Shown here one piece after another: positions 39,301 through 54,300 of a stretch of 60,000 bases of DNA. Source of the stretch: Acanthaster planci (lineage: Eukaryota; Echinodermata; Asteroidea; Valvatida; Acanthasteridae); contig NW_019091433.1 of NCBI RefSeq assembly GCF_001949145.1, positions 64,001 to 124,000 of the forward strand, read 5' to 3'. How positions within the stretch are numbered: position 1 is the stretch's first letter; every line of letters begins with the position of its first letter. A program made the position numbers and the translations under genes. The notes beneath the pieces were generated by a model that was not told where the DNA came from, ran no database searches, and saw only the letters and a list, made by a program, of their open reading frames with translations.

Positions 39301-42300
39301 ACATGTACGATGTACAATGTACTGTATACACTATGGTACAAGTACGTGTACAGTGTATTTATATCCGTCACTTCAGCTTGTCCTTTCCACACACATGTAC
39401 ATGTACATGTATCTCAGACTGTACATGCATGTCAATCAAATGGTGACCTTGAACTAGTACATGTAACTGTGGATGGTCCACATTAAACTGCACCAGAACT
39501 TGTACGATGCATCTTATAATTAACAAAATGTACTTGTATGCATGTTCTGCAATCAAGTGCTTGTATTTACATGTACAATGTCTGCATGCAAAATCACCCT
39601 TGTGCAGTGGGCCTCCCTACTGATGACGTCATACTTTATGAACATATGCACTTCTCTCAAGAGCCAGTGGGGGCCCAGTGGTCCACTCTGCACAATCAGA
39701 AAGGACACTCACATGTAAATAATATGTGGCGTCATCACTAGAGAGGTCTACTGGTTGTTGACTGTTGCTCATCAAACATTCGTGTATAGGCTACTCATCC
39801 ATTGGGCCTTCCGAGCATTTAGATTTACAGGAAACTGTCCCTGTTGCACAAATGTTGATACATGTACAGCAGGGTTTCCCCTGTCTATTCAAGCGTGAGG
39901 CGACCCACCTCACTGATTTTAGTGACCACCTCTGACTTTTTTCTGTTGAATTTTACCACCTCACACTTAAAACAGACAAAGATGGAAGGAAAAAGCAAAA
40001 TAACTCAGATATTTTGAAATAGATCAGTTTCAAATCATTCAGAATGATAAAGAAGGACACGGAATGCAAGATCAATTTATTTCAGAGGGGACATTTGGAG
40101 TAATGTGTTATTAGACTATATACATTTTATTTTAGGCGTTTTTGAAAACACTCCCTTTTGTTTTAGGCACTAGAATTTTGGCAAAATTGGTTTGACCTCC
40201 TCAAACATACCAGTACCCTAGGGGAAACCCTGATGTACAGTTGTACACAGCTTAATAAAATGGAAACGAGAGAGTGGCACGGGATGCAACACCTGCACTG
40301 TCTTGTTCCTTAGCACAGGCGCACTGTGCCTATCGTTTTTCTACATGTAGGATGGGACCTGTTACAGTCCCTGTCCAGACCCTGTCCCTGTCCTGACCCT
40401 GTCCCTGTCCAGTATTGGCTAGTCTGTTCTTACTTTGTTCCACTAATCTCAAACATTTTTATGATACACAACTGAAACTGAAGTACATGTTGTCACTGGT
40501 GGCAAGCTCTGCCGTCACATGCTTTTTGAGGAAGGGAACACAACAGATCAGAAATTCCTGCTGCCATTTTTTCCAAAAAGGTTTTCTGCATGGAGCGAGC
40601 GACTTCTTGGCAAGGGCAACTTTGTCAGGGTTTCAGCACAGGTACCAGAACCTGTGTTTTGGCTGCAAAAGCAACTGAACAATAATAGTACATGTACACG
40701 TTTCTACATGTTTTCCAACAAAGTCCAGGTACATGTAACCGTTATGTTCCATAACCAGTACCTCAACAAATGTTTTAACTCATGCTGTGCTCATGCAGTT
40801 AGGTTAGTTGGACAAAGTCCAAGTACTGTACCGTACCAGCAGGTGTACAAATGCATGATACCAGCATAACACATGACAAAGCTTTTCCTTGAGCCACTAA
40901 ACAGTAGGCCTACAATGAGTAGTGAAACTTTTTTAATACATGAACATTTACATGTACATATTGCTTGGTAAAATTTATGCAGACCTCCATCCATGAAAAA
41001 TTTATGCTCCATGTAAAATTGATGCTTACAAATGTACTCTGGAAGTTACTCCGTACATGTAAGTACAAACATGTACACCGTACACATACATGTACATTGT
41101 ACATGTACATTTTGTATTTGTGTACAGTCTTCCTGAACCTGTCTGAAGCATATAATTAATGTTGACAGTGACTGTGGGACATATGGTGCTTGAGCGATTT
41201 TTCAATCCCCCAAGGGGTGTGTGAATCGTGGGTTGAAGGGGGGGTACAACTTGTCCTCATTTGGCAGGTAGCAGTACATGTACCGGTACATGTTTATTGC
41301 TGGCTGCACACACAAAACAGACATGAATTAATTTTCACAAATTAATTTGCCCCTGGATGCATTCTTTACTCAGTAATAAAGTATGTTTGCTACATGTACA
41401 CAAGGGTTATAAAAAGAATAATCGAGAATCAAAAAATGTTGCAAAGCTGTCATCCAGTTGTAGCTGTAATGTTTCCCTTGAAGTCTCCAGGTTTGTGTTT
41501 AATTATCCGGGTACAAGTGTTCACCCTTTATTCTTGGCAACTATTATTCTTGTACGGCTGATCAATTGCAACTACCCAGTACTGCACAAAGTACTTAACA
41601 CTCTGTCTCCAGGTTCCTGTTTAAAGTGATCATGCTGACCGATCAGCTACAGAAAGAAAGGATGGTTACCGAAACATAAGACCAGTCTTGAAAACTGTAC
41701 AGTAATTAAACATTTTCAGTCTGGATTACAATAGAGTACATGCCTTTGTACCACTAGTACGGTATGGGGATTATCTTTGGTGTGCTGCACCCCTTGATTA
41801 TAAAAGATTAATGTACAAGCAGAAACTGCAATCAGGCAAGTACATGTAACTGCTGCAGTACCTTGTTCATGTACTGCTTACATACACATGTACATGTACA
41901 GTCCATCATTTGTCATTTGTTCATTACGTTCCTTTTAGGCAAGAAAATTATTCCAAATCTAAAGATTGGTGCCTTAGAACGAGCCTAATGAAGTTTCAGC
42001 TCGGTGAATACTGTATATTCTGTGAAACCTACCAGTACGTGTACTCGTGCCGTAATATTCTAGGACTTCGATTTCAGTTCACAAGTTGCTCAGTCATGTT
42101 TTGAATGAAGCCTGAATTCAGCATCTGGGACACGTTCTCACATTCAGTTGAATGAAACTAGGCAGTGTCTTGCATTAAACCGACAAATTATGAATGTACT
42201 GGTACATGTACATGTAGCAACCACACATGTGTATCCATACATGTACACAAATGTACATTGTAGCTTATGGCTTTTTTTCCAACAATGCGTCTTTAGACGC

Positions 42301-45300
42301 ATTGTTGGAAATGGCCTTCTTTCACTGGTTCTTCAAAATGACAGCTTGCCTGGGAGAATGATTTCACAGGGAGTTATTCCCATACCCAGTGCATGTGGAC
42401 CCAGTACTTGTACATGTGCCGGTACATACGTATGTCTCATTCTGTTTCATTCAGTGCATGAAAACAGAATCCAATACCATGTAATGTTCGTGTTCATATT
42501 GCATTTAAACAGTACACGCAATATAGCATGCATGTACAATACACCGAACTTGTGTGAAATATGAACAGGCGGTACTAGTAAATGGACAGGCAACTACATG
42601 TAAACTGCCTGACCTCTGAACTGTCCATGAAAACTCTACGTACACATGGGCCCCAAGCTGGACCAAGGGAGGGCGCAATTTTCCCAGCAACGGAGGGTCC
42701 TTTGGGAGTGACCACACGTCACAGGTTCATGAATGACTATGAAATGCAAGCATTGAAGTCGCATCACTACCAACAAAATGAACACTCCTGATCAACTGAT
42801 GAGGGAGTGATTTTGCTCAGGGAAGATACCGTACCAATACTTACAAGTAGTCCAAGTAGCTACTAAGCATTTATCAGCTACAAGTATGTAAGCATGATGT
42901 ACATGAGATATGTTGCTACATATTTTGACATCCGCTGTGTTTTTTACCCAAAAAATTGCCGTCAATAATATGGGATGAACAAAAATTTCTGCAAACGTAT
43001 GCATCACATATCCCCAGCACGCCAGTCATGGACAGACTTTTAAAATGGATGATTTAATGCACAGCAAGGTACATGTACATGTATGTGGCATCTCTCAGCA
43101 AGTATGCTGAGTGTCCATGCACTAAGAATGCCCACAAGGTCTTACCCCCCTGCTGTGGTAACCAGACTCAGCATCATATATCCTTGCTGTATAACTCCGC
43201 CAGTCAGACTCCCCACCCCAGGACATACATTGTACAGGTTCCTGCATGTCCCAATTTTTCCTCAACCCCCCCTCCCCCTTTCAAACTTTCAAGTGCAGAA
43301 GAGTTGCAAAAGTCTTATCAGTTTATGTTTTGTAAATATTATGGGATACATACATGTACATGCACAAGTGAAACAATACATATTGCAATAGACCTACCGG
43401 TAGCAACTGAATTGCATGTAAAGTTGAATTTGCTCTGTAAGTTCATTTGTTAATTAATTGGTCTATTTATTTCAAACAAGAGAGTAAATTTAGGTATGTT
43501 GTAATCTATTTCGATCATCAGAACACAATCATCCACAAATTGGCGAACAGTGGAATTCACATCGTTTGATGTGTCATAAATAAAGCACACAAAAAGAACT
43601 GGCCCAAGAATAGTGCCCTGTGGTACACCAGACTGGACTTTAGTCCATCTACCGGTAGATGCTCTGTTGTCCACTATCACTCTCTGAGACCTTTTAATTA
43701 GAAAATTCATAATCAATTTAATATTTTTCTCACCAATATGTGAAAACTCAATCAAAGGCCTTAAAGGTCAAGGAAAATAACCCCTACCGGTACATGATAT
43801 CCAGAATCCAGATAATTGCTTCAGTCATGTGCTGTGTATCTTGCAATTGTGTTTCAAAAGACCGTTTCTCTCTGAATCCATGCTTATTGTCATTTAGTAC
43901 ATTCTGATCGTTTAGATGGTTAATAATCTTGTCATTAACAATTCGGTCAAGAGTTTTACAAACAGCAGAGGTGAGCCAGATGGCTCTGTAATTAGAGGCA
44001 TCATCTTTCTTATCCTTTTTATGTTTGCATGGTACCAATCTACTGGAAGAGTACCAGATTCTAACAAAGCATTAAACAACTTCGTAAGGGAAGGGGCCAG
44101 GATTTCAGGCACTTCTCTTACAATAACAGGAGCTATGCCATCAGGTCCATGAGACTTATTAATATCAAAATGCTTAATAATTTTAAGAACATCTGGAACA
44201 CTACACTGATTATCACTCAGTAACAGCGTTGGGCAGAGTTAAACTATAGGCCCATAAGTGTACGTACACGTACAGTATACAAACGGCCGTTGCACAAAGG
44301 CTGGTTCATATAACCAGAAATGTGAAAGTACATGTAAGGCACTTTGCCTAAAGCTGTGAAACATCTGCAGCAAAATTTGCTCAAAATTGAAACGAGTGTA
44401 GCTTGTTGATATTCACAGTGCAAATACATGTACAGAATGTGATCTGACATCGCAAATTTGCATCTGTGTTTGCTTTTGTGTAAAGTATGAACTGACCCTG
44501 AAATATATGAAAATGTACTTACATGTATTCTCTTATGGAATGATACAGTCCTTAATTTCATCTATTCAAGCATATACGCAGAGCATGGAGGAAGGAAATC
44601 TGCCTCACTGGTAAAACACACACTTATGTGTCAAATTTGCTTAGCTATGACATACAAAAAACTGCACAGGGTGCATGTAACCACATACATGTACATGTAA
44701 TTCCTCCTAAAACATCTGGAAACAAACGTTACATGTACATACCGGTTCCACAGAACAGTGTGTAGGGTACATCATGAAAGAAGCTTTGTAAAAATAAGCC
44801 ATTGTGAATGAGTACGATACAATACTTTGACTTTTCAAATCCACACTCCACTAATCACTTGGTAATATCAATGTGAATGCACGAACCATAGGTACATGTA
44901 CCGGGGTACTAGTACATTTTCAGTGCACGTACATGTACAGATGTACATGGACATGCACATGTACATGCACCACCTGCTTGTACATGTATTTTCTAATCCA
45001 ATTAACCCAGATATGACATCCATCTGTGGAAGTGCAGACAAGTTCAGTGAGGAAGAAAAACACGGCAGAGGGTTTCCGGCAAGTTTCACAAGAACAGCAT
45101 ACAGCACAGGTGGAGAGTCCCATTATCCCCTCAGCCACCAGGGTCCTAATTACAAATACTCCAAAATACTCCTGTTGCCAGATTAATTGTGATTTCCACA
45201 TATACTGGTATATGTACATGTGTATGGACTTGTACTACAAGCACAGATTCCCTCCCCCCCCCCCGGATCTTAATGAAAATTAGACCAGTGCCAAATTGAA

Positions 45301-48300
45301 CCTCAACATGCAAAAGAGACCTGGACTACAGTGAGTCATCCTTCATCAGGACAGGCTGCATGACCTTGGTTATTACATGCATGTCATATTATAATAAGTT
45401 GTCCTGAGTTGATGTACAGATGTACAACAGACCTGCTGACTTGCACTGCGTAAATACCGGGTACCAGGCTAACAAGTACCGGTACATGTATTTATTACAT
45501 GTATAAATGTGCCTATACATGTACATGTACATGCACATGTACATGCACCAGTAAATGTGTACATACACATGGAATCAACTGCTCTGGGCAAACAATTGGT
45601 GTTGAATGCACTACGCATGCATACCGCATGCATACCGGTACATGTACACAGTGCTTGAGTCTCTACACACATACTAGTAATGCATGTACTGTACATTTTA
45701 CACGTTACTAATAGGTATGTACATGTATACATTACGTTTGTACATGTACATGTACATGTGTTCATGTACATGTATACTTAACCATTGCAAGATGTACGAT
45801 CAAGAGTCAATGAAACGTTGAATTTAAACTGTACTCAGTAGATGTTGCACAATGGAAAGTCCAACAACAAACAGGGTTAGTTCCAAACATTTCACCTGAT
45901 GTATTCGATGGTACATGTAAATGTAATACGCAATGTACATGTACATGTGGTGTCACGCATACATGTACGATATTTGTCTGTGACTAAATTTGGAGGCCGT
46001 TACGCACATCCAGGACTACGGTAAGTTAAGGTTTGGGCATTTCATAAAAGCCAACCCAATTAACATCTAATCACCGGACGGAGATGAGAATTTAATCATT
46101 TGAAACATACATATTAAAATGTAGTCCTTGGTGGAAGGATTCTGTTGGATGTTACATGTAATTGGATCCCATGCACTGATGCAAATACCGCTAGCCCCTT
46201 GCATATTTCCATTACCAGTGCTTTTTCAATCAGGAGTAAGAGTGGCAGGGCAACAAGTGCATCACATGTACAGTACATGTATATGTACATGTCAAATCTT
46301 AACCATGAACACATGCTGTACCAGGCACACTCAACATGTACCGGTACCGTACATGTACATGAAAGACCCTACACCACGCAAGGTACATGTACATGTACAT
46401 GGACCGTATACACATGTACATGTACACTGTACATGTGCAGGTACTAATTCAGTTTCAACATGTTTACAAAATGTTCATGTACTATGTACATGTACATAAG
46501 CCCAGTGGTCAAGGTACATGTACGTGTACAAAGAACTGTGCAATATGCACATGTGCTGCACCACCACCTGTACCAGTATGAACCAACTCAAATTACATGT
46601 ACATGTACAGTGCATGTATATATGTACACATGTTCCAAAACTTCATAACTAACTGCATCGGAAGCATACATCTTTCATGTGTACAAACATGTGCGTACAT
46701 GTTCCCTGCATGTGCTCGCATACAGGTGCAATATTAGAGTTGATAACCCTTCAACGCTTAAATGTACATGTATCTTGCAGCTTGAAGAGCGATGAACCAT
46801 TTCAGATTTATCTTTGGTCTCTGTTGTTGGTGGATTTGGATGACCTGTAGACTTCATCTCGAGGATGGTTTTATCTTGCAGTGAAAATGTAAATTCTTGG
46901 ATCCTTGTTTTGAAAATTCAGTATGCCCAAGTAAGGTGCTATGTGCTGTGTTCAAATTGGCATCTGATGAGAGACACTCATCAGGCAAACAAAGTAATAG
47001 CTGTGCTTCCTAGTACATTGAAAAAAAAATAGTTTGGGTACCGTACGCGGGTAATATCTTTTTTTATCTGAAGTTTTTTGGTTAGAAATTTTAGGGTGGG
47101 GAATTTTTTTTTTAATAAAAAGTGATTTTGATGGGCTACAGTGTATTCCACCCTCTTTTTTTTTCAGCGGATTTGTAACTTGAGAATTGGTCTTGCCAAA
47201 GATTGTANNNNNNNNNNNNNNNNNNNNNNNNNNNNNNNNNNNNNNNNNNNNNNNNNNNNNNNNNNNNNNNNNNNNNNNNNNNNNNNNNNNNNNNNNNNNN
47301 NNNNNNNNNNNNNNNNNNNNNNNNNNNNNNNNNNNNNNNNNNNNNNNNNNNNNNNNNNNNNNNNNNNNNNNNNNNNNNNNNNNNNNNNNNNNNNNNNNNN
47401 NNNNNNNNNNNNNNNNNNNNNNNNNNNNNNNNNNNNNNNNNNNNNNNNNNNNNNNNNNNNNNNNNNNNNNNNNNNNNNNNNNNNNNNNNNNNNNNNNNNN
47501 NNNNNNNNNNNNNNNNNNNNNNNNNNNNNNNNNNNNNNNNNNNNNNNNNNNNNNNNNNNNNNNNNNNNNNNNNNNNNNNNNNNNNNNNNNNNNNNNNNNN
47601 NNNNNNNNNNNNNNNNNNNNNNNNNNNNNNNNNNNNNNNNNNNNNNNNNNNNNNNNNNNNNNNNNNNNNNNNNNNNNNNNNNNNNNNNNNNNNNNNNNNN
47701 NNNNNNNNNNNNNNNNNNNNNNNNNNNNNNNNNNNNNNNNNNNNNNNNNNNNNNNNNNNNNNNNNNNNNNNNNNNNNNNNNNNNNNNNNNNNNNNNNNNN
47801 NNNNNNNNNNNNNNNNNNNNNNNNNNNNNNNNNNNNNNNNNNNNNNNNNNNNNNNNNNNNNNNNNNNNNNNNNNNNNNNNNNNNNNNNNNNNNNNNNNNN
47901 NNNNNNNNNNNNNNNNNNNNNNNNNNNNNNNNNNNNNNNNNNNNNNNNNNNNNNNNNNNNNNNNNNNNNNNNNNNNNNNNNNNNNNNNNNNNNNNNNNNN
48001 NNNNNNNNNNNNNNNNNNNNNNNNNNNNNNNNNNNNNNNNNNNNNNNNNNNNNNNNNNNNNNNNNNNNNNNNNNNNNNNNNNNNNNNNNNNNNNNNNNNN
48101 NNNNNNNNTCCAAGTCCGACACTCTTCAGACAATTATTCAGTTGTGTTACACTGACATTCGATGAGTCAATGTCCAAAAATTGTTTGAAAGTTTGTACAA
48201 AACGATGCACAAAGAAACTTCAAACCCACGCGATGATGCATGACACAACAACTTTGCCTGCCCCACGCCAGTTGTCACAAAACCCTCTATCGGCAAAAGT

Positions 48301-51300
48301 GAAAATGGGCTAACCTTATTTCGAGCTGCAAATTCACAGTGAAATGTGTGCTACCGTGAGTTATAGTGGAGATTGTTAGTCACAACTTCCCCTCATGCAG
48401 GAACGGCTATAATGACACATGTATGAATATTGATGTTTCACTGGCAGCCAATCACAACACAATGACCGGATGGTCCACGGATGCCGTTTACCCACAAGGC
48501 TTGTGCTTCAAGCCGCACAAAGCTGTGTGCACATACTTTACAGTAGATCCAGTTGTGTCTATTATGGAGCTCCAGTAGGACATGCAAAGTTTGACTATCG
48601 CGTTACATCGGTAGAAAAAGAAAAAACACAGAAATATCGGCACTTGCGCAAGGAAGAAAAATGAGGAAAGTCCGGCCTGTTGATGGCAAAAAAGTTGAAA
48701 ATGAAATTTGGCATACTCAACAAAAAGCAGAGATTTCGCACCTCTGAAATAAGAACGAGGGTTGGCAACAGTATTTTTTATTTTTATTTCTTTTTCAACA
48801 AAAAGATTTTGGTCGGCGCGATTTGCTAGGTTGGGGTAGGTAACCGGAAGCACAACTATTATTTTGTTTGGCCTCACAACAAAGAGGGAAGCAAAAACCT
48901 TCTGGCATGACTAATAATGAATGATGTTTGATACATGTATTTCAAAGGCCAACTGCCCTGAAAATGTGATGCCAGGTAACTAACATATCACACACATCGT
49001 ATTAAGATCCCAAACAAATTTACCATCATAATAAACAATGATTTTTTACTTAAAAGAAACATTTCCACCAAGGGGCGGATTACCATGGTAACAGTGATGA
49101 AATGTTTCTTTTTACATACTCTTCCACAAAATGGCACGATGTATCAATTGCTTCAAGATGGATGTATTTAGATACACACACACTCTCAAAATAAATCCTT
49201 CAGAAAGTCCAAGAATCTCAGATAATTCTCTCTGCCAAAAAATAAACACACATACATTTACGTAGGTGTACATGCAATTCACATTGATGGTCAAATACAT
49301 GTACATGTATAAACTATCTTGTGTTTGTTGTATTTTTCTTATTTAAAATGTTCCTCTTGAAAAAAGGATGGATTGGTCAGATAAAAAAGGTGTATTCTTT
49401 TAATACTGTTAACTGTTCAAGAACTTCAATCTTTTCCATTTTTAAGATCTTACACATATATTTTGATATCATGAACACGACCCCCCCTTCACATCAAACA
49501 ATAACCATCCTAACTGTCAATATTAAGTAAATGGTAATTAAAAGTAATTGAAACAATGATAACATGAAGTTATAGTGTAGTATACATGCAAATATATCCA
49601 TACCAGTCCGTAGATGTTATGACACTAACCTAGGGCTTGCTACCATGTAGCCCACAACAGGCACCCACCATTCAGCCAGCAAATCCTCACAAGCTTACAT
49701 CAATTTGTGCATTTTGTTTGAGGCAATGAAAATGCACAAAATCAGAAGAACTTACTGCGGGTAACTTGATGTTCCGGCATGAAACAGGAGTTTTGTAATG
49801 TCATTTTTAATTGTCCGTCTGTCTTTTTTTTAATTCTAAATTAACAGAGTTTTTGGGTTTGTATGTTTTACTTTTGTTTTTGTTGTTAGTAATCAAGTTT
49901 GTTTTTTTGCAATCTTGAAGGGGTGCTAGTTGTGTTGTGTGCTGTCTGGTTTTTTTTAATGATAGTTTTCACTGCATTTTTGTAAATATTTCCTTGTACT
50001 GGTACATGTATGTGTTTTGATTGTTGATTTTTTACCTACAAAATTAATAGATGAAATATGAAATGAAAATTGTTTGCCACACTTTACAGATGCAAACACA
50101 GTGACAAGAGCTAGAAGGAAATAATTCATCAATTACCAGCACTTCATCTGGTCTGAAATAGCTCTTCCATGCTGAAAATGAAACGTGGTGAAGTTGATTC
50201 ATGAACATCAATACACATACACAGGAGGTCGACCCTATCTCTTATAGTATCAGAGTGGCCATACGCAAACTCACAAGTGCTGAACTACATGTACATGTAG
50301 TTCAACTGGATTGGTGGTTGGGTCATTAGGGTTGAGTCAATTCAAATAATTCACTATTTGAATATTCAACCTTCAATTTGATCGAATATCTGAATATTTG
50401 GTCATACCGACGGGTAAATTGTGGAACAAATCATCAGTTGCAATAACAGACACAATGGTACATGTACATTATAATCACTATAATAGATTCTCATGACAAG
50501 GAGCATGTCCAGTCATGATTCAGCAAGATTTAAGAGACGAACAATACTTCTTGACTTCTTGTCCAGTTGAAAACTTTTATTCCTTTTAAATTTTTTTATC
50601 AATTGTTGTAACATTTCTGTCACTTTTCATTTGAATCTGCTTGAAACTAGCCTCCATATTGCAATAATTCTCATTTGAAAGAAAGGAAAATTTTCCCTTC
50701 CTTGTCATGAACTTTGCAAATTCAGAAAATAATATTAGAATATTCGATAACAAACCGACACATCCCTATTTGTCATTCATACTAAGAGAAGGTTAGCAGG
50801 TGCACCATGTAAAATCAGCCTCTTCTGGAAGTGTGGTTATATTGAGAAGAACCATTGAGAAACGCCGAGTTCACATGCACCAGTGCTTCTCACAACCACA
50901 AGACTTGCACGTACATATGAGACTGATTCCACATGGTGTATTTCAAGTCCACCATGCCAAGTTTCAAATCTTACTTAAATTAAACACCCATAGAAACATC
51001 TTGGCATCTTGGCATACGTGCATTTGGAGTTAGTTTCTTCAATACAACGAGGGCAGATGGGTCATTCCACGAAGTTCAGGCACAGTTTGGGGAAAGACGG
51101 TTTTCTTTTTCATACCTGTTTAACAATGATTAGTCTGGGCATCTTTTGGATGGAAGAATTTTATATTGGATGTGTACACGTAGCACCATTTTTTTTAACT
51201 ACAGTGGAACGCCGCTATACCGAACACCGCTATACCGCCGAACATTCGGCTGTACCGAACATCATCCTTGGCTCCCAATAATTTGTGCACAGAACCTACC

Positions 51301-54300
51301 GAACACTATTCAGTTGCCATTTGTAATTCCCGAACGTCAACATGATAAAACAGTCGGTGTTTTTTTATGTTGGAAAGTGACAAGTGGCCATTATTTCCTC
51401 AAGGATTAGAGGGGAAGCCACTAGTTGTCAACGGTATTGAATAGACACTGGTTTTGTGACTCCACATTATCGTGTACGGAAGAAAACCACACGTACGCGC
51501 ACAGTGGTATTGCACTAACAATAGTCTAAAGAGGGTGCCGCTGATACACAAATCAACCGAGATTCGCCACAGCAAGCATCAGAGATCGATCCTAAGCGGT
51601 AGTTTCACCACTTTTAGGATAAACTCAATATCAATTTTTTGACAAGTTTAAATAAAAAGGAACAATAATTAACAGATACATTTCTAGAAACCTTAAACTT
51701 GAATTCGACGGCAAAACATCACGAAAACAGCAAGCCAAGGTATCACAAGAGGGTGCACTTTGGTTAGACAAGAGAGGGCACTATTCAACATGGCAACGAA
51801 ACGTTCGGCAGTTAATTTCGCTATACCAAATGACCGCTGTACCAAACATTTTGCGTGGACCCCGTCTTGTTCTTATAGCGGCGTTCCACTATACATGTAA
51901 CCATTTTTAAAAGGAGTGCCATTTAAGGTTTTTATTTTTTTGGAGAGGAGGTGGTTTCATTGCGGGGACAGGGGCATTGGTTCCTGAGATAATATTCATG
52001 CCTTTGAATGACGCATATTGTTGGACCCTGCGTACTCCATATTGCTGTGATACAATAATATACCAATATTATTATATTAGGAAGGGAACAGAGAAACCAG
52101 GGTAAAATTGTTTTTATGATGCTCAAAAATTGTGATGTCTGATATGGAATTCTTACCCTTTTGGACACCAGATAGAGTAGTAGACCATTTAGGACACTTT
52201 TGGGTTTATTGCGTTTTCAGTGCATACATACACATAAAAAAAATACAAGTTTGGCAACTTGGATGCACAGTTTTTCACTTCCAGGTAACTGAGGATACCT
52301 TGTTTTCAGATCATGCTAGTGACAACCCTGAAAAACAGCGCATTTAATTCCTCTACAGTCTTGCCTTCTCCACTCACCTGGTTTAAATTTTGTCCCCAAG
52401 TGTGCAGTGCCATTATAATTTTTTCTCAATTTATCATTTTTTTTCATGCAGCAAAATATATAATTTATTTTTTCTCAGCCAAAAATAAAATCAAGCTTCT
52501 CTGCTAATTGTTGCCAGAGACACCCCAAAATCGGAGATAATGCTTGAACAGTTGTCAGAATGGTAGTTTTGTATTTACATGTAGGGTGCGACAGACTTAG
52601 AGTAAGCAGCACTGTACCAGCGACTGGTCAATCAAACAAAATGTGTGATAAGGTTCAGTTATGGTGACAGGTACATGTACCTGTACATGAACTTGATTAA
52701 CCCTCCTATGCTAAGATACATTCTTGACACAGTTGTCATATCAGTCAAAATCGATCAAGTTTCCCATATGTATCTGTGTACTGGGGGAAATCAAGTGGAA
52801 GGCATTTTTGACTGTTTTTGACGGTTAAAACAGAAGGAAGGTTAATGAACCGATAGATGGATTAATAAGTCTGTTACATTTTCACACTGGATAATTAGAA
52901 ACTACTTTTGTGACAATAATGGCCTCCTTCCAAAAGGTACAAGAGTTTACCAAAGCAGGGATAAAAATGGAGGATGGAGGAACATCCATGAATCATACAG
53001 CACAGGGGGTGTTAAGGTGATACCAACGGAAAAACTGTGGACTTTAATAGCTATCGAGGCATCAGTTCACTCCAATATGGAAATGCAAATTGAAGTGCCA
53101 AAAAGATTTTTGGGGGGTTCAAAATCCTGAAATCTGGAAAATTCTGGAAAAACACACCTCTGCAACAAACTATTGGTTGACACCATATCTACACAGGAAA
53201 ATTAACGTACGGATGGAATATTGCAGTTTAAATAACAGGAACCATATGGGAATTGTTACATATATCAAAAACGAAAATGATTCTAAACTTGCAGCCCAAG
53301 ACTTATTGTGTCGGCTCTCTGTCATTACATGTACATGCACCAGTAAATGTCAAATGCTCACGCATCAGAAGGCACAGGTAATGTACGTACATGTAGCATA
53401 CCTGTAGGTGGGGAAATATGAACACGACATCCATCACCAGAAAAGGTGACTCATTTTTGTGCATGAAAAAGCATGACCTTTCTCCAGCACTGCAGCACTC
53501 TCATTTCTAGTTGAACCTTCCAAGGCAGACTGCACAATTGCCTGTGCAAGAGATTGCATGTTTTAACACAGCAATGACAACTCTTTGGTGGGACTAGGAC
53601 ACACACTAGTGGTCACGCATGTTCGTGTACATATGGCCCACAGTGTGCTCGACCAATCTTTATTAGAATGTATGGTCTTTACATATGTACATGGGAACAA
53701 GGCATCAAGTTAAACAATTTTCTACTGGCCCCTTTTCTGTACCAATATGGGAGTTCTTTATTTGAGAGCTATGTGTACATGTATGTGCATTAATCTAAAA
53801 TTTATAAGATAAAGAAGCAGGGAGCAGCTTCTGGAGAAGTGTCATCATCATGATCATGTGCAATAACAAATGCATCTTCTTCAATTCAGATACATGTACA
53901 ACAAATGTTGCCCTCAAACATGTCAAATTCTCATAATGTTGACATTCTTGTCAGTTCTCACTTGGCAGGCCCAAAGATGGGCCTTGACCAACATGTAATC
54001 AAAAGGAAAGGTGGTTAACCTACCACAATAGATTAACAATGTAACCAATACTCATTTATGTCAATAGGCAGATCTAGGTATCCTTTGCAAACCACAGACA
54101 TGACAGATTGATCTTGATAAGTTGATTTTTATCTAAAGCTAAGCATGCTAAGCCACATAGCCTACATGACACTTTAACCACAGACAGTACGATACATGAA
54201 GACACGACGGGAACAAAATCAACGCACCATGACAAGTGAATTATGTAAATCATGTCAACCTGGGCTATCCCTAGAGGCCGCTTGTCGTCCCATTAAGCCT

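Noticed and set aside
46952-48313. Open frames of 320-393 codons
   Set aside because: They cross the 901-N gap and consist almost wholly of unknown residues. The same holds for frames across 59040-59200 and 3913-3937.
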